In this document: one piece after another, positions 61,574 through 64,000 of the stretch
How the letters are laid out: each line of letters begins with the position of its first letter
How positions within the stretch are numbered: position 1 is the first letter of the stretch
From: Denitrobacterium detoxificans
Lineage (GTDB): Bacteria; Actinomycetota; Coriobacteriia; Coriobacteriales; Eggerthellaceae
DNA length: 64,000 nt
Assembly (NCBI RefSeq): GCF_015062615.1
Contig: NZ_SUUH01000005.1
Coordinates: 62,001 to 126,000 of the forward strand
Reading direction: 5' to 3'
Translations under genes and position numbers: made by a program
Notes under the pieces: generated by a model
Database searches by the model: none
What the model saw: only the letters and a program-made list of their open reading frames with translations
Told to the model about the DNA's origin: nothing

Positions 61574-61615
61574 GAGGGAAACGGGACACTGCTCCCGTTT
61601 CCCTCTGTTTTGTTT
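61574..61615 (+). terminator. Strong hairpin between second subtilase and second NEAT gene
   Basis: A perfect 13-bp stem (61574-61586 with 61593-61605), six-base loop, then TGTTTTGTTT. It should end most transcripts; the NEAT gene then needs read-through or a promoter not evident in the remaining 20 bases. Confidence 0.8.
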
Positions 61616-61635
61616 CCGATAAAGAAAGGGGAAGG

Positions 61636-63300
61636 ATGAAATCGAAAGTGAAAACAGCGTTTCGCATGTTGTTGGCGATGTGCGCTGCCGTTGCATGCGC
61701 GTGCGTTTTTATGTGCGCGTTGCCTATTTCTGCGCATGCTGAAGAGGCGGGGTCGGGCGCTGCGTACGATCGCTCGAATTTACCTGATGGTTCATATGAC
61801 GTATCCGTTTCGTTGAACCAGGCCAGCGCTGTGGACAGTGAATCCATGGCGGGGGTAGTTCTTGCCAAGGACGCGACGCTCAAAGTAACGAATGGAAGCT
61901 ATTATTTGCGCTTTACGCTCGACCAGGGCGCGTCCGTGCAGGCGTTTGGGGCATCGTATGCTGCGTATGTCAGCAAGATGAGCTACTATCCCGACGGCTA
62001 TACGCTTTCAGGTGGGGCCATGACCGCTCTGGGTAGCCCCTCTCGCGTGGACGAGTACGAGTACGTTACCGTTGACGGCGTCAACTACGTAACGAAGGTG
62101 GGAATGCCCCTTAATGCGCAGTCCGTTTCCGAGGGCTATGTGTGCATGTATGCCACGTTCTCCCAGATGGGCGGCAAGCTCGTCGCGATGAAGATTGATT
62201 GGGATGCGTTTGACGCTGCCTATGGCCCTGCCGAGGAAGAAGTCGAAGTCGATAGGTCGGCGCTTGCACAGCAAATTGCCGCTGCGCAAGCGGTGAGCGA
62301 CGATGGGAGCATTGACTACGATGTGCTCGCTGCGGCCATTGCAGACGCTCAGAGCGTCTACGACGATGCCGAAGCAACGCAGGCGCAGGTCAACATGCAG
62401 ACATCGAATCTTGCTGCTGCGGTGGATTCTTATACGGGGGCGTCGGCGTATTCCTTCAAGGACGGTGGTTCGTACAGGGCACCGCTTACGTTGCTGCAGG
62501 GCAACCTCAAGACGTTTGAGGGTCGCTATTTTCAGGACACCGTCGTTATCGAACGTTCTGGAGATACGTATAACGTTCAGCTGACGACCACGGCTGAAAA
62601 CGATGCAATCGTGACTTCCGTTTCCTATGGCAGCGAGGGTCTTGTTGCCGATGTTTCGGTAAACGACGATGCCACGCACACCTATACCTTGCATGTGGCA
62701 TCGGTGTTGCGTGCCATTCCTCTTTCTGTGGTAGTGCAGGTGGGAAATTTCAATCCTTCGACTACGACTGTATACGCCTCGATTGACGCCTCGCAGGTAA
62801 CCGTGCTGAGCGAACCGAGCTCCGAGGTGGATGACCCGGATCAGCCCGAAGAACCTAGTAGTGATGACCCCACTCCCGAAGTGGCGACCGTTGCCATGAA
62901 CCGCCTGTACAACCCCAACGGCGGCGAGCACTTCTACACGGCCAGCGACGAGGAGCGCGATGGCCTGGTAGCTCTTGGCTGGCAGTACGAGGGCACCGGC
63001 TGGGTAGCCCCCGAGACGAGCGACACGCCGGTCTACCGCCTGTACAACCCCAACGGCGGCGACCACCACTACACCACGAGCGCCGAGGAGCGCGACTGGC
63101 TGGTCTCGCTCGGCTGGAGCTACGAGGGCATCGGCTGGTACTCCGACGACGCCCAGACCGTCAAGCTCTACCGCGAGTACAACCCCAACGCCCAGTCGGG
63201 CTCCCACAACTACACCACCAGCCTCGAGGAGCACAAGAACCTCGTGAATCTGGGCTGGCACGACGAGGGCACTGCCTGGTATGGCGTAGCTGCAGGTTAA
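61636..63300 (+). CDS. Secreted double-NEAT protein with DUF5648 triple repeat
   Basis: 554 residues from ATG 61636, directly after GGGGAAGG; the longer frame from 61570 would run through the preceding terminator. The signal peptide ends at PISAHA. A first NEAT domain (near 47-195) opens with LPDGSYDVSVSLNQ and ESMAGVVL, close to the opening of the LPxTG NEAT protein. A FIVAR-like helical region (near 205-275) and a second NEAT-like domain (near 282-400; YRAPLTLLQGNLKTFEGRYF) follow. Three DUF5648 repeats (near 417-550) take the place of a sortase signal. It is probably a haem-binding surface protein, held by the repeats instead of by sortase. Confidence 0.83.
   Translation: MKSKVKTAFRMLLAMCAAVACACVFMCALPISAHAEEAGSGAAYDRSNLPDGSYDVSVSLNQASAVDSESMAGVVLAKDATLKVTNGSYYLRFTLDQGASVQAFGASYAAYVSKMSYYPDGYTLSGGAMTALGSPSRVDEYEYVTVDGVNYVTKVGMPLNAQSVSEGYVCMYATFSQMGGKLVAMKIDWDAFDAAYGPAEEEVEVDRSALAQQIAAAQAVSDDGSIDYDVLAAAIADAQSVYDDAEATQAQVNMQTSNLAAAVDSYTGASAYSFKDGGSYRAPLTLLQGNLKTFEGRYFQDTVVIERSGDTYNVQLTTTAENDAIVTSVSYGSEGLVADVSVNDDATHTYTLHVASVLRAIPLSVVVQVGNFNPSTTTVYASIDASQVTVLSEPSSEVDDPDQPEEPSSDDPTPEVATVAMNRLYNPNGGEHFYTASDEERDGLVALGWQYEGTGWVAPETSDTPVYRLYNPNGGDHHYTTSAEERDWLVSLGWSYEGIGWYSDDAQTVKLYREYNPNAQSGSHNYTTSLEEHKNLVNLGWHDEGTAWYGVAAG
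62884..63280 (+). repeat. Near-identical DUF5648-coding duplication
   Basis: The DNA coding for the last three repeats matches 61150-61540 of the upstream subtilase gene almost base for base, including one stretch of over 80 identical bases. The rest of the two genes is unrelated at DNA level. This indicates a recent duplication or gene conversion. Confidence 0.8.
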
Positions 63301-63332
63301 CCCTCTCGGGCTGGGCTTTCCCATCCCGGGGA

Positions 63333-63548
63333 GCGGTCGGCGGGGCGCATGGCCCATCGGGGCACCGCTCCGCTGTTCGCTTGTCTTTCGCCCCCTCAAC
63401 GGGGCGAAAGACGTCGCTCATGCGCTGCGCTGCTTCATGCGCTTACTTGGAATTCTCGCCCTTGGCGAGAATTCGGGCCCAGCTGAGCTGGGCCTTTTAA
63501 ATTTTGCTTTCAGAGTGCCCCCGATGGGCCATGCGCCCCGCCGCCCGC
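63333..63548 (+). repeat. Palindromic intergenic cassette, copy D
   Basis: Outer arms 63333-63365 and 63515-63548 pair with one bulge and one mismatch. Inside are a 12-bp stem (63383-63394 with 63401-63412), an 11-bp stem with three-base loop (63450-63460 with 63464-63474), and the GGCCCAGC terminator hairpin. Linkers CGCTCCGCTG, CGCTGCTTCATGC and GCTTTCAGAGTGCCCCC match copy A, while the stems differ in sequence. It begins 33 bases after the NEAT gene stop. Confidence 0.85.
63476..63498 (+). terminator. Terminator inside cassette D
   Basis: GGCCCAGC (63476-63483), TGA loop, GCTGGGCC (63487-63494), then TTTT. Identical stem to that in cassette A. Confidence 0.75.
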
Positions 63549-63642
63549 CTCGCGGGTCGAGGGGAGCCATCCCGGGGCCGCGCCTGGCGCGGGGTGATGC
63601 CCCTTGCTCATCCTTCTGCATGCGAGAGGTGTATTGGGAAAG

Positions 63643-63651
63643 TGGTATATT
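63643..63651 (+). promoter_or_regulatory. Extended -10 of the amidase gene
   Basis: TGG-TATATT lies 32 bases upstream of the amidase start. The -35 is not clear. Confidence 0.45.
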
Positions 63652-63683
63652 CGGAGCGGTGAACTGCATAGGTTGGGGGAAGT

Positions 63684-64000
63684 ATGCGTGTATGGGGTCG
63701 TTTTGTACGTTTCGTCGGAGCTGCGGCATTGTGTTTGGCCTGTTCGTTCGCGATTGCGCTTGCCTTCGAGCCGCATGTGGCGTTCGCGGCTGAGCAATAT
63801 GCTCCCGAAGACGCCTACTCCTCCGACGGCGAAGACGTTTCTCTTGTCGACGAGGGCGACGACGGGCTTTCCCTTGCCATCCAATCTATTCCTACTTCGT
63901 ATGGTAACGATCGTACGCTTATCGTGGCGCTCGACCCTGGCCATGGCGGCAGCGAAAATGGCGCGGTGTCGTACGTCGTGGAAAAGGACGTGAACTGGGA
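63684..64000 (+). CDS. N-acetylmuramoyl-L-alanine amidase (partial, runs off right edge)
   Basis: The first 105 codons are present, from ATG 63684 with GGGGGA five bases upstream. A signal peptide (AALCLACSFAIALAFEPHVAFA) and an acidic linker are followed by LIVALDPGHGGSENGAVS. This is the start of an Amidase_3 domain, whose His in DPGHGG binds the catalytic zinc. It should cut the amide bond between muramic acid and the peptide stem in the cell wall. The remainder, which may carry further surface-binding repeats like its neighbours, lies outside the window. Confidence 0.87.
   Translation, partial: MRVWGRFVRFVGAAALCLACSFAIALAFEPHVAFAAEQYAPEDAYSSDGEDVSLVDEGDDGLSLAIQSIPTSYGNDRTLIVALDPGHGGSENGAVSYVVEKDVNW

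Noticed and set aside
1..64000. CRISPR array, insertion sequence, prophage or tRNA/rRNA genes
   Set aside because: No regularly spaced short repeats, transposase or integrase frames, or cloverleaf sequences were recognised; the repeated intergenic cassettes encode no protein.

Overview
The window looks like chromosomal DNA of an anaerobic actinobacterium of class Coriobacteriia, probably an Eggerthellaceae-like genus. This is inferred from family content, not a database hit: five large secreted proteins ending in the triple DUF5648-type repeat (LYNPN, GEHFYT, ERD, LGW, YEGIGW), a Tat-exported fumarate-reductase-like flavoprotein with a LysR regulator, a DhnA-type class I aldolase, and moderately high-GC, RBS-led genes. 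I recognise no tRNA, rRNA, CRISPR array, transposase or prophage gene.

Layout. 1-5 kb: an amino-acid permease running off the left edge, then small envelope genes (YtxH-like, PRC-barrel, VTT/DedA-like, TM2). 5.1-6.4 kb: an AzgA-type purine permease. 6.44-7.2 kb: a gene-free block of nested palindromic cassettes. 7.2-11.1 kb (minus): a GLUG/DUF5648 surface protein. 11.2-15.0 kb: a three-gene operon of VTC-type polyphosphate polymerase, DUF4956 membrane protein and Cthe_2159-like lipoprotein. 15.2-18.5 kb: class I aldolase and a two-component system. 18.9-38.0 kb: a large haem-acquisition region. It holds a beta-propeller/NEAT-like surface protein, a 2075-residue subtilase with leucine-rich repeats, a two-NEAT LPxTG wall protein, a membrane-anchored NEAT-like protein, an IsdE-like lipoprotein, a FecCD permease, its ATPase, and a CydDC-like ABC heterodimer. 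38.1-45.5 kb: YbjQ-like protein, Tat flavoprotein, LysR regulator, YycJ-like metallohydrolase, CmpB-like membrane protein, PaaK-like ligase with an ACT protein, and a Vsr endonuclease. 45.5-46.8 kb: gene-poor, with repeats and a terminator. 46.8-54.4 kb: dnaE, truA and a very large low-complexity protein. 54.7-63.3 kb: a second subtilase and a second double-NEAT protein. The right edge cuts an N-acetylmuramoyl-L-alanine amidase.

How it fits together. The two subtilases, the NEAT proteins and the Isd-like importer read as one surface pathway: proteases open host haemoproteins, NEAT domains take the haem, and the lipoprotein and ABC importer bring it in. The link is supported by a shared 20-bp dyad, AAGTTAG-N6-CTAACTT-like, that I find at the promoters of all three gene groups (18736, 29334, 54595), overlapping the expected -35 in each. 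DUF5648 triple repeats are shared by both subtilases and two of the NEAT proteins and may anchor them to a common surface ligand. The second striking feature is a recurring palindromic cassette (6441, 6966, 46353, 63333). Its linkers are conserved, but its stems differ in sequence while keeping base pairing.
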